This document shows, piece after piece, positions 52,601-60,808 of a stretch of 64,000 nucleotides of DNA. The translations under genes were made by a program, and so were the position numbers. This stretch comes from Nepenthes gracilis (taxonomy: Eukaryota > Streptophyta > Magnoliopsida > Caryophyllales > Nepenthaceae). Below the pieces are notes generated by a model, which searched no databases, had not been told where the DNA came from, and was given only the letters and a program-made list of their open reading frames with translations. The stretch is taken from contig BSYO01000025.1 of NCBI GenBank assembly GCA_033239525.1, positions 7,784,001 to 7,848,000 of the forward strand, written 5' to 3'. The first letter of the stretch is position 1. Every line of letters begins with the position of its first letter.

Positions 52601-55600
52601 GAATCGGACATGTTACCCTCGGTTTACATAACGAAATTGTATCATTGTTATTTTCTGTAACTTTTTGGTGGTCTGATTTCCTTACTCTTCCACTTTTAAA
52701 GAATTGGGTTTATTTTGGTTCGCGCCTATTATATAAGTAGTCTTATTCAGGCCTAATAAATTATATAAAAAAGCAAAGGAAAGGAAAATGTCTTTAAAAT
52801 ACAATTCTTAGATGACTCTTACATTTCCTTTGTAATTTTTTCCAAGTCCAAAAGAAGCACCAGGGTAGGCTAATTGTGCATCTGAGTGCTTCGACCCCTG
52901 AATAATTTGTTAATGGCTAGTGATGCATTGTTTTTATATCAATGGATTCCATTCTTTATGAAAGGATTACTCATATGTGGACTAAATGATATCCCACTTA
53001 TTCAGGCTGGTTCTGGTGAATGTAGCTGTGGTGGCAAGACTGTAAGAGGATTTTCCATAAAACCTGTTAAAGGAGACGCAGTGCTTTTCTGGAGCATGGT
53101 ATGTTACCTTGACATTACATGCTGCCTTCTAAACTGTTTTGAGACATGAGAATATTTGGTTGCACTATTGACATATTTCCCTCCACAATAGTGAAGGCTT
53201 ATTGTTTTATTGATCTTGTATTGGTGAACCATCACTCAAACCTAGAACCAAAGGACTTGCCTTGAGCTAGGCCCGTAACAGAAAAGTGGATAATCCACTT
53301 TAACCACCAGGTTTGCTAACCTAGGATAAGAGATTGCTTAGAATGGCCTATACTTCAAAATCACAATACTACTACTTGCAATTAAAAATAGAAACATTAA
53401 AATGATATCTTTAGAAGAAATATGGCACTAGCTTTCTCTTGGTAAAATCTTAGTAGCTGTGACTACAATTTTCGCTTCATTATTTCATTGAAGTGAAGAA
53501 TGGGAGTGAACTCATCAGCATTAGGAATGACAATAAATCTGAGTTGGTATAACCCAACTGAGAAAATATTGGATTTCACAAGAGAAAGGGTGAAATGGAT
53601 CAGTATAATAGAACAAGGAGGAATTTGTGCAGTGGATTACATAACATCATTTAGATAAGAAATGAAAACATAAGGCACTGGGATGATAGATGGTGACAAA
53701 GATGTTCAAACTGTGCGGAATGAGTTGTGTCATAAGCTTGTACTACTTATATAGCATGAGAGAACCCAGAAGAATGCAAAAGAACAGGTGCAATTGGTGA
53801 ATGAAGCTAATGGTCAAATAAGGTTGCCCAAAAAGTCTTGAAAAGCAAAAAAGGAGATTGCTATAGCATATGGCAACAATATCTATGGCCAAATATGGAA
53901 GCAACACAGAAAATAAGTAAAATATAGAACCTCAAAAAAAAAAACAAAAGGTGGGGGGCACAATTAAGGAGGAATTGAGAAAACTTTGGAAAATGGAAAT
54001 TGTGAATGTTCATTTAGAAAAACCATCACTGAAGCTAATACTTAACTGGGAAGTGTGCCTAGTGCAGTTGGTGCAGTTTTTCACCTTTCTTGGAACAAAC
54101 ATCAGTGCACTTATATAGGAAGCGAGGCATATCAAACTGCAACAATTCAGTTTCATGCAGCTCTGTTTACAATTTAATCAAATAATAGCATATAAATAGA
54201 TATTGATTATTTTGCTTAGATATTGTAAATTATACCAAATATAGCGTATAATATTTATTTATATATAGATGAGTTTTATTTGTCTGTAAATATGTACTGT
54301 ATAACATATAAAATATGGTTTGAATTTGCAATTTGATTCATTTACTTGTAATAACCAAATTAGAGTAAACTGCATTCTTATTCAAACCAAACAAAATCAC
54401 AAATTACAGATTGGTGTTTTTTGATTTGCCATTTAAATCAAATTACAAGGTAGTTAAGCTGCAAGGCTTTAATGAAACGTAGAGCATATACACTTGAGAA
54501 GGCTGTTAAGTTGCACAGAAAGACAGAAAATGCTAGAGTAGAAAAGAAACTAGGAGAGATCTAAGCGATATTAGATGTCTGAGAAGAGAGTGTAACACTG
54601 TCAGAAAGAGAAACAAAATTGTAAATGAAAATAGTTTGGTGCTTTTCAATGATATTTTGTGGAAGCCAAGGAACATTTATGGTGTTGGGTATGCCTATCG
54701 AATCTCAGTTGATGAATTTTACTATCCATTAAATACATGAAAATATGGAACTTTTGTGTGACTAGGAAGTATCCTTACGGACTGTAGGTATGATGGGGGG
54801 AAATATGAGGCTATATGTGTCAAGGAGATTTTTCAAATTGACCTATATAGTGGAATTGAAGTTCTCAGACATTTGACAAACATTTGAGATATAGAAATTA
54901 ATCAAACATTTGTTATAACCTCATATATAAATTTACAATACAACGGACACAAAACCATACAAACTAATCTGAACAAACATAAACAATAGAAGGAGTGAGC
55001 TAAATACCTAATAAGCAAATTTATAACCGAAGTCAAAGACAATAGAAATCTACAAAGTCCATTAAACTCCAACATCAAGAAGTTGCTCAAAGCACCAAAT
55101 GACAATATACAAAAACATGAACAAAGTCATGGAGTTCCACAACATCATAGGCTCGACTCAACTAGATCCCAAGAGATTTCCATGATACAATAATAAATTA
55201 GATTCCTCGGAATTCCTATGCAAAAAAGTCAGTATATCCAATGAAATATCAATGAACCTCTATGGATTTTTGAGAAATCCCAACTAACTTTAGGTTTCAA
55301 CATAAGAAAGTGAGATTATAATAAATTTCCTTGGATCTTATTTCCACCACTGTGAGCTGAAGACCATACAAGAGCATCCTTTCCATCAACATGATCTCTA
55401 GCATCCGTGGTTTGACATGACTCCATCCTTGCTACCAATATCCTAGATATCCATAAATTGGACTTCCCTCTACTACTCAACAGTCCCAGAGGATCCCTTT
55501 GGCACCCATGGTCTAACATGTCACAACTCAATGCCCGTACCCAATCAAGAACAAGTGTCAATACACTCTTACTCTGATATATCAATAAGAGATGTGCAAT

Positions 55601-58600
55601 CTCTAACTCTCCAACATTCTTTAGTGAGTTAAATGCATCACCATAAATGTCCTATATCTTATTCTTTTCTTTTGAGTACCGTAGGCCTTTGGAAATTAGG
55701 TGAGGATTACTATAAATGAAAAAGTATCCACAAGACTTGTATGGACGTGGCAAAGTGTTAGGATTTCAAAGAAAGTAAAAAAAAAAAATTATGCACTTTG
55801 AGGACATCAACACTTTGGATGTGGGAGTGTCGGTGTTTCTTAGACCATGATGAATGAATTCTGCTAGTAAACAATATATTGTGCTAGTTCCTTCTCGTTT
55901 ATCTTCTGATTTTGCACGAATACTCAAATCCTAATAGCACCTACAAACGTTAGTTTACATTGAGTTGTTGATATTAATTGCCTCTCATTTTTTTTCATGT
56001 GCCGTTTTAGGTGACCCGGTACCTTTAGAACTATCACGAGTATAATCTCTTTATACTTTGTACATCGCTCTTTTCTAACAATTAAATAATTTAGTATCAA
56101 ATAGTTGTTATATATTACTAGAATGTTTTTTAGAGGTGGCTAGAGGTACAAAGAGTACTGCTGGTAGGGGTAGATTGTGATTCTGGTATATCAAAACTAC
56201 TAAGATAACTATTAGTATGTGATCGGTAGAGGTGTTTTGTCTTGTCGAAAGTTGTGATTTTGGCATGTTAGAACTACTAAGATAACTATTAGTATGTGAC
56301 TGGTAGAGGTGTTCTGTCATGTTGAAGTTGGGATAGTTATAACAATTTTCCTGCACCTCCAAAATGAGGAAAATTATGAGGCATAATCAAATTATAAAAA
56401 TAAATTATATAGATAAAAAAATAAACTCAAATTTAAAATAATTAGTGAAATATTACATCATTAGGATGAGTATATGGTTGAAAGAATTAGAATTAGAGAG
56501 TAGAGGGAATTTGGTAAAGAAAATGGGTGAGGAGGGAGGGGTATTGATAGTTTTTAGTGGAGGGATATCATCATAATTTCATTTTTTGAAAAAAAGGGGG
56601 GAGGGCCACAATGGTCGACAGACCTTTTATAATTAAAAAAAATTATTTCTTTATTGTGTTGTGCTAGCACAGGCCATGAGCTGGTGGCATGTAGACCCAA
56701 AAGTCTTGGCTTGGCATTGCCCAGAGATTTAGGTTGTGCTTCACACAGCACATTACTATTCACATTGTGTCGTGCGTGCATGACTTGTATCTTGTCAGCC
56801 CGTGGATGGCAAGGCTGGTTTACCATCTCTACTTATGACATAATCCAATGAAACTAGAAGAATATATAACTGAATCACCTGAGTTCTGCTATGTTTTATC
56901 CAAGCCACATCAAAATTTAAATATTGCTAAAAACATATATGTAAGTCGTTAGGAAAATATGGAGCAAATTGGCTTACTAACTTATTTGATATAATCTTAA
57001 AATAAGAAGAATGCTAGATGAATAAAGAGAAACCTTTTAGTTCCTTTTTATAAAATAAGAGGTATACAAAGTTGCACTAATTATATGGGTATTAATTATG
57101 AATTATACCACTATGCGAATGAGTAATTAGATAAAGAATTTGGAAAAAAACAAATATCTCTGAAAATCAATTTGAATTTTTGCCTAAGTGCTCAACCATT
57201 GAAACTAAATATCTTTTGAGAATGTTAATGGAGGAATCAAGGGAGAAGAATAAAAATCTACATATGATTTCTATTGATATAGAGATGGCTTATGACAGGT
57301 GCCTAGACAAGTCTTTTAGTGAGTGTAAGAGAAGAAAAAGGTTTACAAAATCAAAGATATGTATATAGGGATAACGACTAGCAGTAGAACTATAGGAGGA
57401 AACACTAACTATTTTTTTTATTATGATAGGAGTACATCAAAAGTTTACTATGCATCCTTATCTGTTTACTTTTGTTATAATTGAACTTATGACCATGTTC
57501 AAGATTAGATTTCCTAGTGTATATTATTTATAGATAATATTATTTTAATAGAGAAAAGTAGGAAGGTATAGAAATAAAATTAGCATGTCAGAATGAGGCT
57601 CTTAAATCTAAAGAGATTAAGGTAAATAGAAGTAAAAATGAATAAGTAAACTATAATTTAGTTATTCTTGATAAAATAATGAAGAAATTAAAGTTAATGA
57701 TCAAGATATTCCTAAACATAATGGAATTCATCACATTTGATCCATAATTTAAGAAATTTGAGATGAAACGATGACGTGACATATAGGGTTAATATAGATT
57801 GGATAAATAGGATAAATGCATCATCTAATGTACTTTGTGATTAAAATATACTTCTGAAATTGAAAGAAAAATTTTATAAAATTCTTTTAGACTCTCTAAG
57901 ATGGATGGGTTAAGTCATATTAAAAGATAAGATAATGAGTGATGATATTTATAAACATTTAAAAATGACACTTAAAGAAGATATGAAGAGGGAATGATGT
58001 TAAAGGTAATTTGGACATCAAAATGTTGAAAATGATTCAACCCATATTTATTTATTATGGTAGTAAGTCTTGAAATTATAGGTGCAAATTCCATTAATTT
58101 ATCAGCTTGCAGCCTTTTCTCTTTGCTCAACTACTTGAGACCGCTATTTTGACAAAAAATATATATATAAAAATGGCCAACTTCATGCACTAACCAATGT
58201 TTGGATTTTGCAAATTAAGAATATCTGAAATAAAACATTTGGCAAGAATTCTGAATTATGATGGATATATTGAAGAAATACCGCAGCAATGAAAAGGTTC
58301 CTCATGGATTGAATCTAAGAAACTAGAAACAGTTTGTTGATCTTGTCCTGAAATCAGAGAATAGAAATTCAAGCATTACTTCATCACCTGTCATAGTCAA
58401 CCACCCACCCTCCCCTTCCCCTTAAAAAAAAAAAAGAAAAAAAAAATGAGGCAAATTTTGGATGGAGAATAATTGCAAATGCAATGCATACTCAGAAACC
58501 AAGAACACAAAGCTCATGGATTGCATCCTCACACGTTCCTGATTACCTGCTGACACGAGACACTTGGAAGACAACTATGGAAGAATCTCGTTCACCAGTT

Positions 58601-59350
58601 CACATGGAACTACGTCTGTCATATACCACTTAATTAAATTGTCTAGCTAATGGATTTTCATTGCTAGTCAACTTATGGGTAATGAGGGAAACAACCTCCT
58701 TGAAATGTAAGAATAAGCCCGCGTATATCTTTACTTTCCCCAGACCCTATAACGTGGCAGCCTCATGCACTTAACTGCCTAAGGCTATGTTGTTGGCATT
58801 CATGCCAAACTTGGTGAACCAATTATCTCCCTAGAATTCTCCTGCCATCTCCAGGGAAGCTGCACTTGCTCCACTCTCCCCCGTGCCCCCCTCTTTGTGC
58901 TAGATCACTCCTATCATGGCTCTCTACTACGTCTTCCTATTTCACTTTACTTAACCACCAGGCTGTTACCCCCCTTCCCCCTAAAGGTGTTATATGGTGT
59001 ATCATGTGTTGTGCATGTGTGTGAAATTGAAGTGATTGCTACTTAGCAGTGAATTGAAGTTCTTCTGTGAAGAACTTGGGCAATCAAGTGATCAATTTGT
59101 TCTTCCGTGGAATTTTGGGTGTGTGTGGGTGCTTATGTGTGCTTAAAAAATAGAAAAAAAAACAATGTTTTGTCAAATCGGTAGATGGCCTTATGGGACC
59201 AGATGAAATCACTCACTGATTGACCTTTTGATTAATCTACAGGGGCTAGATGGACAGCCAGATGCAAACAGTGTACACGGTGGATGTGACGTGCTAACAG
59301 GAGAGAAGTGGTCAGCTACGAAATGGATGAGACAGAGAACTACTACTTAA
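13605..59350 (+). CDS. P4H1: Prolyl 4-hydroxylase, P4H1-type, 12 coding exons
   Basis: This 2-oxoglutarate/Fe(II)-dependent dioxygenase hydroxylates prolines of secreted proteins (extensins, arabinogalactan proteins, peptide hormones) in the ER/Golgi. Joined exons: 13605-13671, 19622-19669, 22312-22374, 24761-24813, 25442-25507, 45441-45515, 46026-46100, 51782-51852, 51943-51994, 52101-52190, 53006-53098, 59243-59350. They total 861 bp and 286 residues with no internal stop; every junction keeps phase with GT-AG ends. Residues 7-30 form a hydrophobic signal anchor (type II membrane protein) and about 31-70 a variable stem. The catalytic domain carries iron ligands His183 and Asp185 (RPHHDYF) and His263 (VHGGC), and the 2-oxoglutarate lysine Lys273 (GEKWSATKW), ten residues after His263 as in the family. 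Length agrees with Arabidopsis P4H1 (about 283, from memory). Expression is not shown, but the frame is fully preserved despite the transposon load. Confidence 0.95.
13672..19621 (+). other. Intron 1 (5950 bp)
   Basis: Phase 1, GT-AG. No coding remnant was recognised with confidence. The 15.2-17.6 kb part has a different texture (AT-rich, stop-dense) and may be an old repeat: a phrase near 15837-15870 resembles non-coding parts of LTR elements. A block at about 17400-17600 with GGATTAGGATTTTAGAGAG and CTAGGCCTATCAATAAAAC could be a short LTR. Neither is secure. Confidence 0.7.
19622..19669 (+). CDS. P4H1: P4H1 exon 2
   Basis: 48 bp encoding SLFQLAFLHKLEDSY, the end of the membrane anchor and the conserved LEDSYG turn of plant P4H1 proteins. 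Acceptor TTGCAG, donor GTATGT. Confidence 0.93.
19670..22311 (+). other. Intron 2 (2642 bp)
   Basis: Phase 1. Single-copy-looking AT-rich sequence. I saw no gene or clear transposon protein. A T-rich run (22225-22260) precedes the acceptor. Confidence 0.75.
22312..22374 (+). CDS. P4H1: P4H1 exon 3 (variable stem)
   Basis: 63 bp encoding FAFSRKIQRTHVNSYLQLPT, basic and weakly conserved, bridging the anchor and the catalytic domain. It was found because exons 2 and 4 alone leave the stem short. It keeps phase on both sides, with acceptor CACAG and donor GTTGAT. Alternative skipping would stay in frame (63 is a multiple of three). Confidence 0.82.
22375..24760 (+). other. Intron 3 (2386 bp)
   Basis: Phase 1. 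About three quarters is the antisense LINE fragment described separately; the remainder is ordinary intronic sequence. Confidence 0.8.
22617..24408 (-). mobile_element. 5'-truncated LINE with zinc-binding and RNase H-like 3' end
   Basis: The minus strand shows, with frameshifts, the C-terminal part of a plant L1-type ORF2. Near 24010-23830 lie WELGNGNRV, DKWIHF and VLTMACWSLIDPTTKKW. KSGISSMKSAYYF follows near 23770-23720, then TLAHALLTCLEASLAWAGF near 23555-23500. RNase H-like IMGVSLLAVGEALAFHQGL lies near 22970-22910. The + strand run of nine T at 22618-22626 fits a poly(A) tail. The 7-bp word GTGGACT flanks both ends (22610-22616 and 24409-24415), a credible target-site duplication that sets the limits given. 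Confidence 0.78.
24761..24813 (+). CDS. P4H1: P4H1 exon 4
   Basis: 53 bp encoding IPIWANDKEASILRLGF. The WANDKEA block is shared by plant P4H1 proteins. Acceptor TTTGCAG, donor GTAAGT; phases 1 and 0. Confidence 0.94.
24814..25441 (+). other. Intron 4 (628 bp)
   Basis: Phase 0. Nothing recognisable inside. Confidence 0.8.
25442..25507 (+). CDS. P4H1: P4H1 exon 5
   Basis: 66 bp encoding VKPEVISWSPRIIVFHNF then LSME, the start of the catalytic fold. Acceptor TGTAG, donor GTAAGC. It is the last exon before the giant intron. Confidence 0.95.
26277..26986 (+). repeat. 5' LTR of Tat II
   Basis: 710 bp collinear with 33552-34316. Shared landmarks are TATGGCCAGAAATGGGCC at the start, CTTTATTTATAAATCAAACC (TATA-like, about 26618-26635), the GGGGATGAGAAAAAAAA block and the ATCTTTCCATATCTTTTAGA block. 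The terminal TG has mutated to TA. Confidence 0.88.
26990..27005 (+). other. Primer-binding-site region of Tat II
   Basis: TTAGTGCCATTTGTGG lies right after the LTR and corresponds to the TTGGCGCCGTCTGTGG box that follows the LTR of many Tat elements. Confidence 0.65.
27006..29570 (+). pseudogene. Tat II gag-protease-partial RT, broken
   Basis: Sense-strand pieces in order. Gag: near 27160, NMEMLAAQVDSMSKVL. Retrotransposon gag core: YDGNFNPMDHLDHF near 27735 and LRGDARI near 27838. Gag tail: PLHLTSFNDIWTNVFMQI near 28314 and SKYCFYHRSSTHCTKDY near 28430. Protease tail: FLVVDLPLVYNVILGKL near 28820 and LKMKFMTAYGVG near 28910. Pol start: LDVFAWTLADMPGIS near 29190, NVVFVKKSNEKWQMCV near 29398 and CPKDSFLLPRIDMLVDST near 29470. 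Stops and frameshifts break it repeatedly. RT ends abruptly after YELLSFM, before its catalytic YxDD box, and unrelated non-coding sequence follows. Confidence 0.87.
29944..30200 (+). repeat. 128-bp tandem duplication, two copies
   Basis: Two diverged copies offset by 128 bp: AGCATRAGTGSTACGATGTC at 29953 and 30081, and AAAGCCCGGYAGYAATGGCA at 30028 and 30156. They lie in the spacer between the truncated pol and the antisense ORF of Tat II. Confidence 0.88.
30348..32394 (-). pseudogene. Antisense accessory ORF of Tat II (Transposase_28-like), broken
   Basis: Read from 32394 leftwards, the first segment (32394-32005, 129 residues) matches the pattern of the plant 'putative gypsy type transposon' domain (Pfam Transposase_28). 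It has IPIGVPFQVLLSNERVCSPG, GFVTIYEIHLKEELHIPFV and EALEIPMVHLNPNTIRYLI. The middle piece (about 32005-31815) is broken by stops but keeps FYIPVPSGWTLSND. The second long frame (31815-30949, 288 residues) is acidic and proline/serine-rich (SSSSSDYD, DPDSFPPPPEFEVPL). A third piece (30641-30348) has KGELRIHLRL and could be the C-terminal end. Antisense ORFs between pol and the 3' LTR are known in Tat-lineage elements; their function is not established. Confidence 0.78.
32395..33551 (+). other. Tat II spacer upstream of the antisense ORF and before the 3' LTR
   Basis: No supported gene. The G-rich CATGGGGGGCTAG immediately before 33552 is the likely polypurine tract. This stretch would also contain the promoter of the antisense ORF, if one exists. 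Confidence 0.6.
33552..34316 (+). repeat. 3' LTR of Tat II
   Basis: 765 bp beginning TGTTGGATATGG and ending AAAAAACA, collinear with the 5' LTR. The extra length (55 bp) is explained by one local insertion at about 34198-34252. Removing it gives 710 bp, the same as the 5' copy. Confidence 0.88.
34097..34252. repeat. Local inverted plus direct repeat in the 3' LTR of Tat II
   Basis: 34097-34130 is repeated as a perfect 34-bp reverse complement at 34193-34226. In addition the 29 bp 34169-34197 recur in direct orientation at 34224-34252. The 5' LTR has no such insertion. The arrangement is that left by a short template-switch event. Confidence 0.93.
34345..34790 (+). pseudogene. Copia fragment C (RT linker and RNase H start), sense
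   Basis: The + strand gives DLNLPIAMRKGT near 34415 (the copia pre-RT linker) and, after an apparent internal deletion, EKGILLKKGGEL near 34638. YIDVDYVGSLIDRRSTSSCC near 34690 and GNLVTWKSKK near 34762 form the RNase H start. Most of RT is missing and stops are present. Confidence 0.75.
34791..38983 (-). mobile_element. Copia element D on the minus strand, nearly full length, decayed
   Basis: Read from right to left: 5' LTR at 38983-38819, a primer-binding site TGGTATAAGAG (38818-38808, degenerate), gag remnants, and a CCHC knuckle FHCDKISHTQNKC near 38095-38057. The protease segment VVNSSASDHI is near 37960, pre-integrase near 37560, and an integrase with LRSDNGYKYFSN near 37210. RT with the catalytic VMYMDDIMITG is near 35760-35725 (frame 35888-35706), and the RNase H end DQLADIFTMPLT plus NKLGMINIY is near 34900-34815. 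A polypurine tract AAGAGGGAATATT and a few bases of 3' LTR (to about 34791) end it. Many stops and frameshifts. Confidence 0.85.
38819..38983 (-). repeat. 5' LTR of copia element D
   Basis: Minus strand begins TGTTAGAATAT and ends GGTTTACA directly before the primer-binding site. It is about 165 bp, short for a copia LTR; a similar TGTCAGAATAT word 30 bp further out leaves the outer boundary open. Confidence 0.55.
38984..39542 (+). other. Intron 5 segment between copia D and the solo LTR
   Basis: About 560 bp of AT-rich sequence without gene or recognised repeat. It may be remaining ancestral intron. Confidence 0.5.
39543..41519 (-). repeat. Solo LTR, Ty3/gypsy type, minus strand
   Basis: On the minus strand this 1977-bp block starts TGTAAGGTTCGAGTTCGAAT and ends GAGTTTTGGGACGTGACA, the terminal pattern of large plant chromovirus-type LTRs. 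A TATA-like GCTATATATATCATATTCG (about 41218-41199) and a purine-rich GAGAGAAAGAGAG leader follow in the expected order. It is bounded by gatgg (39538-39542) and aatgg (41520-41524), a 5-bp target duplication with one mismatch. No internal coding region remains. Confidence 0.8.
41520..45440 (+). other. Right part of intron 5
   Basis: No gene. It includes the plastid-like trnfM scrap at 42373, tandem CAGTTTT words near 43577-43610, and a very AT-rich block (about 43570-44790) that might be an AT-rich DNA element but has no convincing terminal inverted repeats. Confidence 0.6.
42373..42407 (+). pseudogene. 3' half of plastid-type trnfM-CAU (organelle DNA scrap)
   Basis: These 35 bases, CCTTGAGGTCACGGG followed by TTCAAATCCTGTCTCCGCAA, agree from memory with the end of the plastid initiator tRNA gene: anticodon-stem 3' strand, variable loop, T arm (ACGGG/CCTGT stem, TTCAAAT loop) and acceptor 3' strand CTCCGCA. 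The 5' half is not found upstream, so it is not a working tRNA gene. It suggests nuclear insertion of plastid DNA. Confidence 0.6.
45441..45515 (+). CDS. P4H1: P4H1 exon 6
   Basis: 75 bp encoding ECDYIRAIALPRLQVSTV then VDTKTGK, contiguous in frame with LSME of exon 5. Acceptor TTTTCACAG, donor GTTTGT. Confidence 0.95.
45516..46025 (+). other. Intron 6 (510 bp) with 38-bp tandem duplication
   Basis: Phase 0. A 38-bp unit with ACTTGCCAAGTGCCAC and GTMTCTAGCTTTG is tandemly duplicated at 45722-45797. Confidence 0.85.
46026..46100 (+). CDS. P4H1: P4H1 exon 7
   Basis: 75 bp encoding GIKSDVRTSSGMFLTQEE then RKYPMIQ. The SDVRTSSGMFL block is highly conserved in plant P4Hs. Acceptor TACAG, donor GTGAGT. 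Confidence 0.96.
46101..51781 (+). other. Intron 7 (5681 bp)
   Basis: Phase 0. It contains a 42-bp tandem duplication (46961-47044, TTTAGTTTCACTGATTGCTT twice) and a (CA)n microsatellite. It also has a compositionally different 1.9-kb block (about 48950-50860, GC-richer, with TTTGGCGCCGCCCACATT near 49288) that looks like transposon-derived sequence, but I could not assign it. Confidence 0.7.
48497..48565. repeat. (CA)n microsatellite, two runs
   Basis: Two CA-repeat runs separated by TTAATTGTTAATATAA. Confidence 0.95.
51782..51852 (+). CDS. P4H1: P4H1 exon 8
   Basis: 71 bp encoding AIEKRISVYSQVPVENGELI then QVL plus two bases of Arg173. Acceptor TATCAG, donor GTGGTT. Confidence 0.95.
51853..51942 (+). 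other. Intron 8 (90 bp)
   Basis: Phase 2, the shortest intron of the gene. The used acceptor GCACAG is preceded 8 nt upstream by another CAG (CTGCAG, ending 51934); its use would shift the frame. Confidence 0.9.
51943..51994 (+). CDS. P4H1: P4H1 exon 9 (iron-binding HxD)
   Basis: 52 bp encoding YEKNEFYRPHHDYFSDT with the iron ligands His183 and Asp185. Donor GTAAGT. Confidence 0.96.
51995..52100 (+). other. Intron 9 (106 bp)
   Basis: Phase 0 with a T-rich tract before the acceptor CTTAG. Confidence 0.92.
52101..52190 (+). CDS. P4H1: P4H1 exon 10
   Basis: 90 bp encoding FNVKRGGQRIATMLMYLS then DNVDGGETYFPL, the conserved strand pair before the GGETxFP loop. Donor GTAATT. Confidence 0.96.
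52191..53005 (+). other. Intron 10 (815 bp)
   Basis: Phase 0. No transposon protein or notable repeat seen. Confidence 0.85.
53006..53098 (+). CDS. P4H1: P4H1 exon 11
   Basis: 93 bp encoding AGSGECSCGGKTVRGF then SIKPVKGDAVLFWSM. Cys226 and Cys228 belong to the cysteine-rich loop of plant P4Hs. The KGDAVLFW strand is conserved. Donor GTATGT. Confidence 0.96.
56170..56330. repeat. 77-bp tandem duplication
   Basis: ACTACTAAGATAACTATTAG occurs at 56196 and 56273 within two about 85 % similar 77-bp units. Confidence 0.88.
56960..58040 (+). pseudogene. LINE reverse-transcriptase remnant
   Basis: Sense-strand frames with many stops follow the order of a plant non-LTR RT: WLTKLF-like GLTNLFDII near 56970, KRYTKLH near 57060, and SENQFEF near 57160. 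CSTIETKYLLRMLMEESREK and HMISIDIEMAYDR follow near 57190-57300 (RT motif with the first catalytic Asp). Further on come YLGSII-like and EDVTHRVNIDWI-like text near 57760-57800. No LINE 5' end, poly(A) or target duplication could be placed. It is in the same orientation as P4H1. Confidence 0.8.
59243..59350 (+). CDS. P4H1: P4H1 exon 12 (distal His, 2-oxoglutarate Lys, stop)
   Basis: 108 bp including TAA (59348-59350). It encodes GLDGQPDANSVHGGCDVL, TGEKWSATKWM and RQRTTT, with His263 and Lys273. Acceptor CTACAG. The C-terminal KWMRQ-x-T ending is usual in the subfamily. Confidence 0.96.
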   Translation, partial: GLDGQPDANSVHGGCDVLTGEKWSATKWMRQRTTT

Positions 59351-60808
59351 ATTCATTTCCATGATGATCACATGGGATTTTCCCATTTTTGACCCCTCCC
59401 TCTCAGCCTCGCCTCTTACTCTTATTTTTTCTTCATTTAAGTATAAATTGCAGTTTATATAGGATGATGGTATGATATCGCCGAAGAGATCTCTACTGGA
59501 TGAACATTATGAATACAATAGAAAAGTCAAAATGTAAGGCTGTCCCTTCACTTCAAAAGGGACCATTCTTAGTTATATCGTCTTGGGACAGGCTTCAACC
59601 TTTTCTATTGTTGAGGGAAATGCCAATAGACCGAGAGTAAATTATTGGTAAAATTGGCTTCAGTTCAAATCTGGTTATCGCCTAATTGACCAAAGTCCCG
59701 AAATTCCTTATCTATTGATATACACTAAGGGAATTATTCCCCGTAAGGAGGGGAGGTGGTCCAGCCATGCGTGCTCAATTTTACTTCACCCAAACAACCA
59801 TGTTTTAACCTCCTCCTTTCTAATGGCAGAATCTGCAGTGTCTCACCTCAGCTGACTCTGCTGCTCTACCTGAATTCACCATCTAATTTTTACATTAAGG
59901 CCGCATTTGTTTATCAGGAACAAGGAAGCATATGAACAAGATTTTTGTTCTCATTTTGCAACTCATTCTGGTGCGGTGTGACTTGGAATAGAGGTAATCC
60001 GAGGTGGGAGCCCGATCCGGATAAATTGGTTTTCTGGTCACAGATGCCGCAAATAATAATAAAGGATCCAGCTATGTTCATGTGGAAACCCTTTCGATGC
60101 TCATTATTATTGATTTGGGCTGATAAAGAAGGGATATAGAGTTATCTACTCTTTTAAATTGAACAATGAGATTGCAATTTCAGGCGTGGATGAAGGACCC
60201 AAGCTATTGTATGGAGATTTAGGTCAAGAAATTGGCTGGTAGAGAGGTGGTCCCTTCCTGTGGGACGAAAATGTAGATCTTGTGTAATGCTTATAGATAA
60301 AAGATCCCCAATGTAATACGTTAAGTAGATCACTTGAAAAGAGTGCGTTACGATTTTCAAGATGTGCACTTGGTTCAAAAATTAACGGTAGTGTTTAGTG
60401 AGTGTGAGATTCAATATAGCAATGACCTATTTTTCAGATCCTAGCTTCTCTAAATGAAAAGAAGGGTCATATGACGTCGTTGAGCCGTGTAGGTAAAGGT
60501 TAGTGGGTTAAGTATCTCTAAATTAGATGCTACTCTGAATCCGTGTCGGGCTTTGTTGCCACGCCTACGATGAATGCCCATTTTATCAGCGCTACAGATA
60601 GCATCTTTTTGTCATGCTTTTTGCTAGCATATAGATATCTTGTGGTGTGTCTTTTCTGTTATCAAAAACTCACATTTGGGGCTCCTGGCTTTGTCATGCA
60701 ACGTTGATGGGATTGTTTCCGTGAAAGAAAATATCAAAACGGGCATACAGTTTCAAACTCTCATGCATCAATTGTGTCTACAATGTTACCCAACGTTGTC
60801 ACTAAATA
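59351..60808 (+). other. P4H1 3' UTR and flanking DNA
   Basis: No gene. No perfect AATAAA follows closely; GAATACAATAG near 59511 is a possible weak poly(A) signal. AAGGCCGCATTTGTTT near 59897 resembles the end of a hAT-type short element, but no partner end was found. Confidence 0.5.

Larger units (their letters stand above)
53099..59242 (+). other. Intron 11 (6144 bp)
   Basis: Phase 0. Besides the LINE remnant and a 77-bp duplication, it has a minus-strand open stretch (55585-55316, 89 codons) that I do not recognise and do not call a gene. An A-rich run lies at 58424-58446. Confidence 0.8.

Noticed and set aside
52886..53149. 87-codon frame around exon 11 as a separate gene
   Set aside because: Only 53006-53098 is coding, as P4H1 exon 11; the rest is intron read-through.
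59897..60140. hAT-type MITE at the P4H1 3' flank
   Set aside because: Only one end-like motif is present, with no second terminal repeat or 8-bp duplication.
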